Shown in pieces: positions 46,835 through 59,064 of a DNA stretch of 64,000 nt. The position numbers and the translations under genes were made by a program. The stretch's first letter is position 1. The number at the start of each line of letters is the position of its first letter. The stretch comes from Dichotomocladium elegans (lineage: Eukaryota; Mucoromycota; Mucoromycetes; Mucorales; Lichtheimiaceae), in assembly GCA_025716815.1 (NCBI GenBank), contig JAIXMN010000014.1:868001-932000 (forward strand), given 5' to 3'. The notes below the pieces were generated by a model. It did no database searches. It was not told where the DNA came from and worked only from the letters and a program-made list of their open reading frames with translations.

Positions 46835-48962
46835 ATTTTCAAAAATAAATGTCGTGCAAAATACAAAAAAAATGTCGCATTGAATTATATAAATTTGTCG
46901 TATCAATAGGCAAAAAGATTTCGCATCCATGGATTAAAACCTGTTAGTCAACAGAAAAACACTACTCCTCCATACGCTTTAACTTACACTCAAGGGCCCC
47001 GAAGGACCCAGGATAACTCCTGGGTAGTCCCGGCGATAACCGGGACGGAGAGACAGGACGGGAGAGCCAGCACACCAGAAGAGACAGGCGGCGGCTGCCA
47101 GGGCGCCAAACGAGGGAATGGCGGCGGCGGCGGAGGGAAGGAGCGAAATGGGGCCTGTGGTGGCAGCGAAAAAGAGCGGAAGGGTGTTCAGGAACTCCTC
47201 TCTTCCATGGCTCATCAAGCACGGGTACGATTGGTTAATCTATAAAGGACAGTGGATGTTAGTTGCAATAATCATACCGGATAAGACCATGGAAGAGAGG
47301 GTCGGGATGAAGTTGATGGAGAAAGGAGATTTCTCGGCTGTCCATTATTTGTAGGAAATCAAGGAGGAGCAGAAGAAATTTCTTTGTGATAAACGATGCT
47401 GCAATAGATACAGCGGCGGATCATATGCTCTTTTCATCGACTCACTGATCCTTTAATCGGTACAGAAGCTTGGAAACGTCCTGTATTGCATTCGAATAGT
47501 ACTTCCATAATTTCTTTGTGATGAACGATGCTGCAGTAAATACAGCGGCAGTAACTAAGCACATATGAGAATGAGAAACGAAACCTTCGATATCGCTCAG
47601 CTTTAAGCTATTGGATGCTTCGCTGATCTGTGTTATCAACAATCTCGCTTTCCAAGAACCTATTCCATTTAACTTTGCTATTGACCACTGACCAAAACTG
47701 CTCAATAGGATTGAGTTCAGACGAGTATGGTGGAAGATAAGCATATCGACATCCTCGACACTCGATGTATTCAGAGATATCCTGTGCCGTATGGATAGGC
47801 TCATTATCCATTACCATATAATGGTCATTCCTATGTTCATACTTATCCATCTCGTCCATCGTTGCCTTAAATAAGCTGAGGTGATGTACAGTTGCAGTTC
47901 CTTTGCTCCCAACTTCAGATTGACCTGCGCTCTTCATTTCTTGATTGGTGGCTGCGGGATTCTCAAGCTACATTGAATGATGCCTGATGCTGAGATTGTT
48001 CCCACAATTGGTTGACTTTGGTACTGCACCCACTGCAGGGGTCCCTTTCTTGGACCACACCATGCTGCATTTCATGTTAAAATGGAATCCAGACTCATCA
48101 AAGAAAAAAGGCAGCTTTTTGCAAGTCGATGTCGGTCCTATCCCATCTGCGCACTCAGTCAAGGCGCTCTTGGATCTTCGCAGCACTATTCCTGTCTATA
48201 GGCTGAAACCGAACCATTTTTAATGACAGTTGCATACGTTTTCATAAATCGATGGAGCGTCGTTTTAGATGCTCTGAGACCCTCAAGTCATTGGAGCAGC
48301 TACTCTAGGGCAATGGATGGGTCTTCATCAACGCATTCTAAAACAGTGCGCTTATGCTTTTCATTGAGAATACGCGAAGGGTCCCCCCGTGTTAGGTTTC
48401 TTAAAGATGCTGTCAGGGTCCCTCTCGCACTGTAATGCCCATCGCTGGGCTGAACGAATATGGAGACCTAGCAGCTGACGCACTCAAGATCTTCTCAAAC
48501 GTCCGTTTGAAAAATCTGACCTTGTCTTGATCAGTTTATGCTGTGTAACTGCGCTTGATCCCAGCTTCTTTCATCCGAATGTCTGTATCCTTTCGCTGGG
48601 GAATGCGTGTGGGATTAAGCTCAGGGTTATCTTTGCACAATATGGTACGCAGATATTCAGTGTGAGAACAAACGGATTGAAGTGAGTACATTTCCTCATC
48701 AATGGCATAGTCCATAGGTTCAAAACAGCCACGCTCATCAACGACATGACCTTGGCCGTCTTGATAGAAAATTAGGTTGCCCATTTCAGAATGTAAAATG
48801 TATAAAAGAGAAAGCGGGTCTTTCCGTGTATGTATGTAACATTCGATTTGTCATCACGCGTAAAGATTTCTGGGCAAAATGCGATTTGTATTTTTGCGAT
48901 CCTGCGACTTTAGAACTGGCAGAGTGCGACTTTGATTTTGAAAAAGAGTGTATAATGGATAT
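46835..48962 (-). mobile_element. Decayed Tc1/mariner-family transposon, copy B
   Basis: On the minus strand the transposase starts with MGNLIFYQDGQGHVVDERGC at 48784 and is open for 82 codons. It then decays through many stops. Recognisable later blocks are a helix-turn-helix region (about 48530-48430), KKLPFFFDESGFHFNMKCSM and SKKGTPAVGAVPK (about 48140-48020), and the DDE end block YMVMDNEPIHTAQDISEYIE and YLPPYSSELNPIEQFWSVVN at about 47815-47680. Imperfect inverted ends at about 46838-46930 and 48865-48962 share TTTTCAAAA followed by repeated GTCGCA-type motifs. The orientation is opposite to copy A. A hypothetical small frame lies inside its 3' part. Confidence 0.85.
46979..47345 (-). 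CDS. Small hypothetical protein (low confidence)
   Basis: Two exons (47345-47278 and 47210-46979) would give 99 residues. The product has a short polar N-terminus (MDSREISFLHQLHPDPLFHG) and a hydrophobic Ala/Leu/Phe-rich middle that could span a membrane. The proposed intron begins GTATG and ends AG but uses the second available acceptor. It falls inside the limits proposed for Tc1 copy B, which makes a genuine host gene less likely. No family was recognised. Confidence 0.25.
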
Positions 48963-49078
48963 ACCCAAGCATTTTGAATTATTAAAAAGGCGAAGCTAGC
49001 GCTCCCTTTTTGCCCGAAATTTTTCTTCTTCCTAATTTTTGAGATCTCCACGCTTTTTTTGTGATCGATCACTTGACA

Positions 49079-49238
49079 ATGTTTTCCATTGCGCGATATC
49101 AAGGAGACGAGGAAGGACAGCAGCAATCGGAGCGCACATTGGAAACGAAACAGAAACGTTTGCAGGAGCTTCGCGAAAAGGTCGATCGGAAACGAAAACT
49201 CCAAGCGCCTTCGAATGATTCAACGCCACAAGAGACGA

Positions 49239-49272
<34 letters not shown>

Positions 49273-51525
49273 CAATCAGCCTGACGAACGGAAAGAGAAG
49301 AAGCGACATAAAAAGGGAAAAAATAGCAAGAAAGGACAGTCAATAGCGCAAGGCAGCGAGGAGCCTGCTGCTGCTGCTGTTGTTGCTGCTGCGACGACGA
49401 CGTCTCCAATTGCCTCTCCGGATACGTCAAACGAAGAAACGGCAATGAACGAAAAAGAAGGCGATCTGGATATCGAAACGCGGCCGAATGAGGAAGTGGC
49501 AGCGGGCCCAGAAAAACAAGAAGACCCAGAAGATGGGATTATGGCATTCCCCGATCTCCGGGAGAGAAATGTGGAAAAGAGCAAAAACGAGATTGCGTTG
49601 CTACGCAACATGGGTATCCCTGACTGGCTGCTTTACCCCAAAGTCGTCACACCTTCTGACACTACTCCTGTGGATACATTTTCTGGACTCTCGGATCGAC
49701 TCAAAAGGCGGTGCCTTGAACTGGGAATTTCAAGTTTTTTCGCGGGTAACAGAAAAACGAGGAGAGAAAGAGAAAGGGAGAAAACTCATTGTGCGCGAAT
49801 TTAAGTTCAAATGGCCGTGATTCCTGTGTTCCTCAGACGTCAAGCTCTTTATGATACCCGAAAATCACCCGGCGATTTGTGTGTTTCTGCACCGACCGGA
49901 AGCGGCAAAACCATCTCGTATGTCTTGCCCATTGTCGATATCTTGTCTAAACGCGTTGTGACGCGGTTAAGAGCGCTGGTGGTATTGCCCACCCGTGAGC
50001 TGGCTGTGCAGGTTAAGGAGACTTTTGATGCATTCACGAAGGGAACAAACATAAAGGTATGTATCAGAAAAGAGGGAACCGTAAAGAGGATACATAATAC
50101 CATATTGACGCGACCTGTTCGCACTACAGGTCGGCGCCGCGATTGGTCAAAGCGCATTTACCCGTGAGCAGCATGCGCTTGTCGGGAAGCATACAGACAC
50201 GTAAGTATGTGAGCTTGACACGAGACGTATCACGCAGGAATAATAGTATTAACGCAGAGTGAGGATGTGATCAGATTTCGAGGAGGACAGAGTGAGGTGG
50301 ATATCCTTGTGGCGACACCAGGACGCTTGACAGAACATTTGAAGGAAACACCCAATTTTACGCTGCAACATCTGCGGTTCTTGGTGATTGACGAAGCAGA
50401 TCAACTTCTGAATCAGAGATACAATGACTGGCTTAACCAGATACTGGAAGCCACCCGACCCCGCCCCTGCGCACCTGGTACTCCATTATCCTATAAAAAA
50501 GATCACCATGGGTAAATGATAATTATCAGGCCTTGTGAGTGCCTCATATCAACGAACGCAATTTTCTCTCATAGTGTCATTGAACCCGACCTTATCGCGC
50601 CCTATTTCTTAAACTCGTTCTTTGATTTGCCACGAACAGACGTGGATCTTACCAAGGCCCCTACTGTAAGTCCTCATTGGCGTAGGGGAATGCCGACGTG
50701 TGCTGATAGACACACTCATCCTCTGCTTCTGCTTTCCTCTCAAGGTTCAAAAACTTTTGTTCTCAGCTACATTGACCAAGAATCCGGCCAAGATTGCCGG
50801 ACTTCATCTGACTGAACCGGAATACATTGCTGTACAAAACCAAAAGGGATCTGAGGGCGATACAGGACCGGAATATACTACGCCAGAGGGCCTCAAGGAG
50901 TTCATGATGGTGACTACGGCGGAACACAAGCCATTGGTTTTGCTCTATGTCCTGCATCAATTCAGCATCAAGTCCTGTCTTTGTTTTACACGGTCTGCTG
51001 AGTCCACCGCAAAGCTAAAAGCACTGGTGGAGGCGTTTGAAGGCGAGGAAACTCAACAGGGCGATAGGCTTGTGGTGTCTGACTATTCCAGTGATCTGCC
51101 CATCGCTCGGCGAAAAGCGCTGCTGGAAAAGTTCCAGCATGGCGAAATCAACGTGTAAGCGGTCTTGGAGGGAATAAGAGAGAGGAAGAAGAAGACAAAA
51201 GACTCATGTGGATTGGATTTGAAGCCTCATATGTTCTGACCTGATTGGTCGTGGTATCGATCTGGATAACGTGGATGTGGTCATCAACTATGACATACCC
51301 TGGTTCATGGACAAGTATATTCATCGTGTCGGACGGACAGCTCGTGCAGGACGTGAAGGCCGGGCCTACTCGCTCGTAGAGAATCAAGAAGCGCGAGGCT
51401 TCAAGGACATGTTGCGCAAGGCAGGACATTATCAACAAATTAAGACCTTGAAGGCAGACAAGACGAAGCTGGCTGAGATGGATGAGGATTATCAGAATGC
51501 AATGTCAAAGCTGCAAGAACAATAA
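49079..51525 (+). CDS. DBP6: DEAD-box RNA helicase DBP6/DDX51
   Basis: Seven exons (49079-49745, 49806-50056, 50130-50200, 50260-50511, 50575-50665, 50745-51154, 51225-51525) give 680 residues. The N-terminal 200 residues are charged, with an alanine run encoded by GCA repeats and Lys-rich blocks, as in nucleolar proteins. Helicase motifs appear in order: the Q-like AVIPVFLRR, motif I APTGSGKT, Ia [29 protein letters not shown], then [20 protein letters not shown] and [18 protein letters not shown]-type spacing and [15 protein letters not shown] are typical of Dbp6/DDX51. The yeast protein acts in early 60S ribosome assembly. Two splice sites (at 50259 and 50511) were chosen over nearby alternatives because only they keep the frame. 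Confidence 0.92.
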
Positions 51526-51820
51526 TAAAGGAATCTATCAGTATAGGATTTGTGTTACGCGCAGGTCATCCTGAGCAAAAAGTCTGGTAGAACTGCAGCG
51601 TCCGATGACATTCCTCGATAAGGATGAAAGTAACCACGAGGTGCGCGGGGGTCCACTTGACTTTACTGGAGGGGACAATGCATATCGTCATTGGCCCCAA
51701 ATATCAACCATCTAAAGATTTTAGTCTTCTCTCTATCTCTCAGTATCTCCACCCACCTGTTCTCTTACTAGCGAAACCTTTTTCTGTTACCGAACTCACA
51801 TACACTTGTCTACTACCGCG

Positions 51821-54800
51821 ATGAAGTTATCGTCATCGGGTACCGAAAGCGCATCGCGATACGGTGCTATCAATGGCGAAGAACCCATACGCCAGAAGCT
51901 AAAGAAGCGGGCCACCTTCCAATACGAGTGCGACCGCTCCGTCGAAAAAGATGACGAAGAGATCAGCACCGAAGACAATGACGAGTGTTCCGACTCTGAG
52001 AGTCCCAAAATGGCGCGGTTCGCCGAGAACCAAGATGACAGTGACAACAACATGTCCATTGACAGTCGGGGAATGACCCTGAAGGATCGACAAGAGGTTT
52101 GCCACAAGCACATGCCGCACTACCCAATTTAAATTCCCCTCCGTCTCCCCTCCAGCTTTCCCCATACTCATGATCGTCTGGCGCCTCCCACCTTTTCATT
52201 TTGTCAATGCCTCTTTCTAGCAAATGAACAAACGGCACCCATTCGGCTTGCCCATATGGAAGCCGGCCCTTTACAAAAAGTCGCGATCAGTCGTGAGGAA
52301 GGCGAACAAGGCACTCCATTCATACCCATCATCGTCTCCAGAACTTTTTCTGAACCCAGGCAATGCTCTATGGCTGCTCGTCTTTGGGTGGTGGCTGGCT
52401 CTTATAATGATAACTATCTCCATTGCCCTTATTCTTGTACCACCTGATGGTTATGCATACAGCCGTGTCACGCGTGAACTTGCATATTATCTCTTTTGGC
52501 CCTTTGGGCGGTATGTCGAATGTCATGGAGAGCCTTCTATCCTTTCTTCATCATCCGGCAGCAACAAGACGGCGGTGAGAAGCGATACGGGTTCGATCTA
52601 CGATGACGGCGAGACCGAGGATGAGGAAGCAGGAGTTCTTGGCGGTAGCAGCAGTAGTACCCACACCAGCACAGGCGCCAAAACCAAAAGACGAAAAGAG
52701 TTTACACGTTCCATCCTCCAAGTGCTCAAGACAGGACCAGCAGGATGCACCTATTACGTTTTGTATTTCACTGTCATCAGTAAGCCCTGAACCTACTAAC
52801 GTGACGGAGAATGGCCTTCGGTTTTGATTTATTCTGACATGTAGCTCCTGTCATGTTCACGGTCTCAGCAATCTGCTGGATGTGTGTGATCACGATACCC
52901 ATGTCCAAGCTAAATTTCTTGTTGCTACGGCATCTCCGACGCTATCCTCTGAGTCTTCGCTTCAAATCAAACCCATCGGGCCAGACAGAGCGCCCGGCTA
53001 GAATTTTGCTATGCACCTATCAAGCCATTGGATTTCAGTATTACAAGTATACCTATGACGGAATCAACATCCTGTTCATCAACCTTATACCCCTCGTCTT
53101 CTTTGTCATTCTTGACGAGTTCCTGCTCAAGCAACGCTTTCCCGACAGTGTTATAGCTGCACCTGCCACAGTCTTTGCCCTCTCACTCGCGTCGGTAATA
53201 CCATTATCCTATTTTATCGGAATGGGCATCAGCTCCGTTTCAGCTCAGTCCAGGATGGGTATTGGTGCCTTCCTCAACGCCTCATTCGGCAGGTAAGACG
53301 AGTCTTTTGAACTAGTGCTACCGACCGTGACGTAATTGAGTGCTACAGCGTTTTTCCTTCTTTGTAGCATCATCGAGATCATCTTGTATGCCGTCGCACT
53401 TATGAACGGCAAAAGCACCTTAGTTGAGGGAGCATTAATAGGATCGCTTATGGCCGGTGTCTTGTTGCTACCTGGTTGCTCGATGGTGAGCGGTAGTGTC
53501 AGACGGAAGGAGCAGAAGTTCAATGCAAAGAGTGCAGGTGAGATTTACACTCCACACACCTCACCCACAGACAGACACACACGGTTCAGACCTATATACA
53601 TTGGATGTTGATACGCAGCATGTAGAGGTCACATCTACGATGCTAATTATGGCTATCATCGGCGCCCTGACGCCAACACTCTTCTACCAATTGTTCGGAT
53701 CGGTAAGAGACTGCAAAGCATTCTAAGATGGCTCCCTCTAATTATCAGCAAATAGTTTGAGCTTCGATGCAATGGTTGCTCTGACATGGTTAAGGGAGAT
53801 TCTATCACGTGTTCTCGGTGTCACTATGATCAGATGAATCCCATCAACGACCCTGTTTATCAAAACAACGTGAAACCACTCATGTACTTTTGTGCCGCGA
53901 TCCTGCCGTCTGTATGTATGCCGCTTAACCCCCCGCCCAGCGCTTCTCGTGTCTGTGCTAATCTATACCTTCCAAGGCCTACGTGATCGGGATTGTCTTC
54001 AGTCTTCGAACACACGTAGATATGGTTTGGAAGAAACCGATTCAACATGGCTCTGAACAGGCCCTATCGTACTATCAGAAACTCATGCCGGGTCATATCA
54101 TATCCCAACTCATCCATTCTCACCACCTAAATATGAATTTCTCCGCCCATGACAGCCAGGCGCTTAAGGGATCAGTAAAAGGTAAGTCACATGTCTCGTA
54201 CTCGGACCTTCATAAAGAAAGGAGAAGTTGATACATCAACAGCTGTGTGTGACCCATGTTCAGGCCCAGAATCTGTCGCGCCCGCGCCTATGCCTGCTGG
54301 AGATCCATTGACATATGGCTATTCACGATATCCCAAAGATGATCCGAGCAGACGTGACGGCCAAGTCAGTCCTACAGCGATCGTCCGTCAGTCGCTGGGG
54401 GCAGCGTACGTGCGCGTCAATGATCCGAACGAAGACGATGAGGATGAGGACGAGGGCGTCGGGCATGACTCCCCCAACTGGAGCAAGGCCAAGAGTTTCA
54501 CTGTTCTCTTTGGATGCACTCTTCTATATTCGATCATTGCTGAGGTTTTGGTGGACACGGTGGACGAGGCGATGGGAAGTTTGCCTATGGATGAGAAATT
54601 CCTGGGCCTAACACTCTTTGCGTTGGTAAAAGAAAAGAAGAGACTCTGTTTGCTCAGCCAAATAACCTAAAAATGCATCCTGCCGTTCACAGGTTCCAAA
54701 CATTACTGAATTCATGAACGCTATGTCTTTTGCAATGTACGGAAACATTGTCCTCAGCATGGAGATCGGTTCAGCATATGCTCTTCAGGTCTGCCTACTT

Positions 54801-55157
54801 CAGATTCCTGCCATGGTTGCCTTCTCATTCTGGTATAACTGCGGAAAGGACGAGGTGTCTCGCTACAGTTTCAGGTACGCAACAAGGCTTAGCCCATGTT
54901 TATCATCGAAGATAGCATGTAACAAAATATATTATATTGTTTACATTAGTCTTGTTTTCCCCCGATGGGATGTCATATGCGTCATTTTCTCGGTTTTCTT
55001 ATTAACCTACACATACCAAGAGGGTCGATCCAACTATTTTAAAGGCTCCATCTTAATTTTGAGTTATTGCGTCTTGATGGCTGGCTTCTATTTCACGCCT
55101 CCATATACCGAAAAGGGGACGCTCATTGGAGTTAATCAGAACAAGTCTGTGCGCTAG
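51821..55157 (+). CDS. VNX1: Vacuolar cation/H+ antiporter, VNX1-type CAX
   Basis: Ten exons give 880 residues: 51821-52096, 52221-52779, 52845-53292, 53368-53537, 53626-53702, 53756-53911, 53977-54181, 54264-54625, 54693-54874 and 54950-55157. An acidic N-tail leads to a first hydrophobic block (NPGNALWLLVFGWWLALIMI) and FWPFGRYVE, as in YccF-like domains found in this subfamily. The two CAX repeats carry FGSIIEIILYAVALMNGK with PGCSMVSG, and later VPNITEFMNAMSFAMYGNIV. These are the acidic helix motifs that bind cations. A Cys-paired segment (CNGC and CSRC) sits between membrane spans. VNX1-class proteins exchange Na+, K+ or Ca2+ for H+ at the vacuolar membrane. Each exon boundary holds phase, so the model is solid, though the exact cation is unknown. 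Confidence 0.92.
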
Positions 55158-55708
55158 CGATATAGTGTGTCTCTCTCTCTTTCTCTCCGTGTGTGGTCTT
55201 ATTTCTAATGTACAGTCCACTTTATCAGCACATGATAATAACCTCTTGACCATCAGATTAGTATTAGAAAGACGATGCTCTAACAGAGTAAGCTACTCAT
55301 TAAGGACTTGCAGCGTAGATGTACATCATGGTACGGTAGTTTTAGTATGGGAGCTGTGGAAGGGTGTACTCGGCCAAGTATAGCCAAGTGTTTTTGTTGT
55401 TGTTTTGGCAGGTCTAATAAGGTGATCATGCCAATGCATTGATACTATCTCCCCCTTTAAAGACAAGTATGGCAGCTATCTGCTTTTTGAAGGCTATAGG
55501 TATCTCTCAAGATACCCACATTATAGGAATGAGCGGGAAGGGTATATACCAGATATATACATTTTCGTGTTGATGAGCTTGGGGTCAGGTCAGGTGCGGG
55601 TTAGGATATCTACGGGTTACATTGTCTGGAGCCTAAGCCGAAGCTATAGCCGAGCTTAGAGCATTGTTGTTATCTGCGCTTTGTAAAATTTGCTGTGTAT
55701 GCAAGAAA
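55158..55708. other. Spacer between convergent VNX1 and LEA2-like genes
   Basis: The 551 bp hold 3' ends of two convergent transcripts. A pyrimidine-rich CTCTCTCTCTTTCTC run lies at about 55172-55187. No gene or known RNA was seen. Confidence 0.45.
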
Positions 55709-56720
55709 TTAGCAACGGGCTTTGGTTGGGTTAGGTTCCACACTTACAGACACAGGGCAGTCGAAATTGGCACTGTTCGAGATGGTGAAGGAAATGGGTA
55801 TACCCGCGATTCGGATGGTAGGAATAACATCATAATCGACTGTCACTTTTTGCTGGGCAGATCCCGTAAGGCCGCATTTGTTGAACAGGTCGAATACGAT
55901 GGCCTGACCGGCCGCACTGGAGCCGTCCATGCTCAAGCCGAAAGGAAACTTGATCTCGGTCAGGCCCTTGCTTCTGATATGAACATCATCCAGTTCGCCT
56001 CCACCAATCTGCACATCACGGTGACCGGGATAGAATGCCTGATCGGATAAGACCGCCAACAACAACAAAGTCCGGGTCATGTCAGCAGGGCCAGTCGTAC
56101 TGCGCCTCTTCCCCCCACCAACCACACAATGCTCTTTGACCCAAAATCTACCATACCTTGGCTTCGATCTTTTCAAATGTAACCGATTCCACATTTGGGT
56201 TGTCGACCGCGATATTGAGTGTAAAATTCATGTTGATGGTGGATCCTACCCGGCTGACGGTCGGTTCGCCGTCCAGGCCGGTCATACTGACTGTCGGTTT
56301 CTTAAAGAGAGCCACCAGCACGCCCACCGCAATCAGCAAACCGAGGACGAGGAGACCAAGAATGCAACAGAAGTATCGAGCCCAGCGAGGATAGCATGTG
56401 CAGCATCCGCAACAGACCTTATCCATACACGAGCGGCGTTTCCGCCGCTCAAGCGGAATCATCATGTCCTCGTCGTCCGAGTCGTAGTGACCCGTGAGCT
56501 TAACGTCCGACATACTAGCCCGCTGTCGAGAGCCATGCCAGCCCATGGCCCGCTCAGTTTCGGTGATATCCTCAAGGGACTGACGGTTGTAATCAAAGGG
56601 GCTGGGTGGGTACGGCGACTGTTGGTGAGAAATCATGGGTGGCGGTGTTGAGTGGTGCGGTGGCAGGGGTGGTGGGGACGCTTTGTATTCCTGGTCTGTA
56701 CTGAAGCGGTTTGATGCCAT
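55709..56720 (-). CDS. LEA2-like single-span membrane protein
   Basis: Two exons (56720-56157 and 56038-55709) give 297 residues. The N-terminal half is Pro/Ser-rich and polar, then comes a Cys-rich juxtamembrane segment (CCGCCTCYPRW), one hydrophobic span (FCCILGLLVLGLLIAVGVLV) and an outer domain with INMNFTLNIAVDNPNVESVT. That last stretch is typical of late-embryogenesis-abundant group-2 and NDR1-like domains found in fungal vacuolar and plasma-membrane proteins. The function is not established. The 3' end could be cut by one further intron at GTAAGTG near 55752, in which case a last exon has been missed. It shares a promoter region with the DUF1761-like gene. Confidence 0.8.
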
Positions 56721-57115
56721 GTTGACACGCCAAAGGGAGGATAGAAAGAACAAGAAGAACGGAAAAACAAACGCCCCTCTCACTTTTTTTTTTATCAACT
56801 CTCCCGTAACCCCCCCCCCATCTGACTTGGTTTAGTTGACCGCTTCCGGGTCCCGAAGGTTTTTTTTGGGGGGGAAAAGGAAGAAGAAGAGGGGCGCAGA
56901 CGGGCTGTTGTGCCGGGTAGTGTGGATTGCGGCTGGTAGCAGGGTTTTTTTTTTTTGTTGCTTAGCCGCCTAGAACAAAAATAGATTGTGACTAAAATAG
57001 AAAATGGTTTGTTTGTTTCGCTTCTGGGCACGGACTCCGATCTTTGGGGGGGGTTGTATTGTGTCGGCCTCGCTCGAAATTTTACGTTGCATTGTTTTCC
57101 CATCCTATCTTTCGC
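56721..57115. promoter_or_regulatory. Divergent promoter between the LEA2-like and DUF1761-like genes
   Basis: The 395 bp between start codons contain homopolymer runs (C at about 56812-56820, T at about 56944-56957) and a GGGGGG block near 57045. No TATA box is obvious. Confidence 0.4.
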
Positions 57116-57688
57116 ATGACGCTCACATCCTTGAATTTCATGTCCATCGGTAATCAGAAGCCCACCGCTCGCAACATACACACACACATATATATATATG
57201 CAAACTCACCCCATTCTACTATATAGTAATCGGTGGAGCATTCCTCTACATCACCAATATTCTGATGCACTATGGTATCGTCGGCGAGCAATGGAGCAGC
57301 GCAATGAATGCTGACAAAGGCGAGCCTACGTGGTGGCGAAAGCATTCCGAGCGACGTCCGAGAACATGCGACCAACTGATCGAGTTTGGCATCTATGCAG
57401 TCCAGGTAAAATACCGTGTTTTGGCACATTACGTCCAAGCGGCTAAAAAGAAAAGGACAGACGTTCTTTGTGATGGGGATGATGAACCTCGCCGAGGTCG
57501 AGTCATACGCCCATGCTTTCCAAATGGGTATTTTCTTCTTCATTGCCCATGTCATACCAGATGTGTACCGCTCGCACGTCTGGGAAGCTCGACCATGCGA
57601 TCTCTTGGCCATCAAGCTCCTCCATGGATTCCTGAACACCGTTGGTCTGACGGTATTACTTCAGCACTTTGGATCCACCATCATCTAA
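57116..57688 (+). CDS. DUF1761-like small membrane protein
   Basis: Three exons (57116-57149, 57227-57405, 57461-57688) give 146 residues. A hydrophobic stretch VIGGAFLYITNILMHYG near residue 12 is followed by a polar loop (WWRKHSERRPRTCD). Two or more further hydrophobic segments surround the conserved HVWEARPCDLLAIKLLHGFL block. Trp-Glu-x-Arg-Pro followed by a hydrophobic helix recalls the DUF1761 family of small integral membrane proteins with no known function. The match is from memory and therefore tentative. The first exon is only 11 codons plus one base, so its start is uncertain, although its splice phase fits exon 2 exactly. Confidence 0.75.
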
Positions 57689-57742
57689 ACCTCCCCATCC
57701 CATTATCATATCTTGAATAAATCATCCGAAACAGAAAATGGG

Positions 57743-57761
57743 CACACACACACACACACAC
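57743..57761. repeat. (CA)n microsatellite
   Basis: A run of CA dinucleotides, about nine units, lies in the spacer after the DUF1761-like gene. Confidence 0.9.
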
Positions 57762-57932
57762 GCCCGATATGTATATTTCATGTCAAAACAATACTGAATA
57801 TTCATTGTTCAAACAAACACGATCTAGCTATTACGAAAATAGTACTGTACAATGTGTGTATGCGTAAGGGTGTAGGAAGTTGAGGAGCGGGGAACGTGAG
57901 AAATAGAACTATTACATACATCATTTTTTGTG

Positions 57933-59064
57933 TTAAAAGCGGATAACAAGGATGCTGACGTTATCCGTGCTAAAGTTCGCAAGAGCGTAATCTAACAGTT
58001 TCTGGCTGGCCTCTTGAGGATCCTGGATACCCTTGACCATATCCACTGCATCCTGATCTTCGCACACATCCCAGAGCTATGAAGAAGGGCGAAACGGATG
58101 TGTGTGTGAGCGGCATCCATTTCCCTTGCTTAACATCCCCCCCCCTCTTCTGGACTTACTCCATCGCATGCAAGAATCATGAAATCATCGTCGGGTGATA
58201 AACATGTTTCAGTTGTGTATGGATTACCAACAACAAACTCCTTCATCACGCAATCGCCTAGCGATCGCGTCACTGCCAGAACGCCATTCACACGATTGTT
58301 CATGATAAAACCTCCAAGATCCATGATGCGTTTTGCCTCCTGCCGGTCAGAACCCTTGTGATCATATGAAAGACGCACCGCTTTGCCTTGGCGGCTAACA
58401 GACGAAAAAAAAAGGGGATTAGCGCCTCCTTTCTGTCAGTTCATCCACACACATACACACAAAGAGAATGACACAAGAACAGGCGTTCTCTTCTCACTTA
58501 CCAAAGAACGGCGCGTGCATCACCCACATTGCCGGTATATAAGATACGCTAAATTAATCATCGTTCCGTTAGGAGAATGTAACGATGGCAAAATCGAATT
58601 ATGACAAACAACACAACATACCTCGTTCCCCTTGACCTGCGCAAACGCAACGGCCGCTGTGCAGCCTGACGACTTGCCTGGACCCTCATTAACCCGCCGA
58701 TCCGCTTCAAGGAATGCCAAATTCAAGATCTCCGGAACTGCCTTGTCTTTGTGTTGCTCTAGACATTCTGCTAGCACCTATGACATGGGGTGAGAACTCA
58801 TATTCTCTCCTTCACCCTTTCCACCCTCTCAATGTGGGATGAAACATTGCTTGCCTCATGGAAATGAAGACCACACCATTCAGCTGTGGCTTTTCCGGCG
58901 TGTCCGTCAAAGATGGCAAAGAATCCTTGCCTTGGGACAGACAAAAAATTAGTTACGTAGCAGTGGGCGTCTTCCATTGTGCGGCGACATCGGCGATTTC
59001 TATCCTCTGAGATGCCAATGGCAAAACCGGGAGCGATGATGGCTTTTTTGTTTTCGTTTGACAT
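57933..59064 (-). CDS. PP2C-family protein phosphatase
   Basis: Five exons on the minus strand (59064-58855, 58777-58622, 58548-58502, 58394-58160, 58076-57933) give 263 residues. Metal-binding and catalytic motifs of PPM/PP2C phosphatases are present: [84 protein letters not shown] and [13 protein letters not shown]. The enzyme needs Mn2+ or Mg2+ and removes phosphate from Ser/Thr residues. Its size is close to yeast Ptc1, which acts in stress-kinase pathways. Exon 1 ends at a GC donor (GAG followed by GCAAGC) instead of GT. The start at 59064 begins [20 protein letters not shown] and fits the family. Confidence 0.92.
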
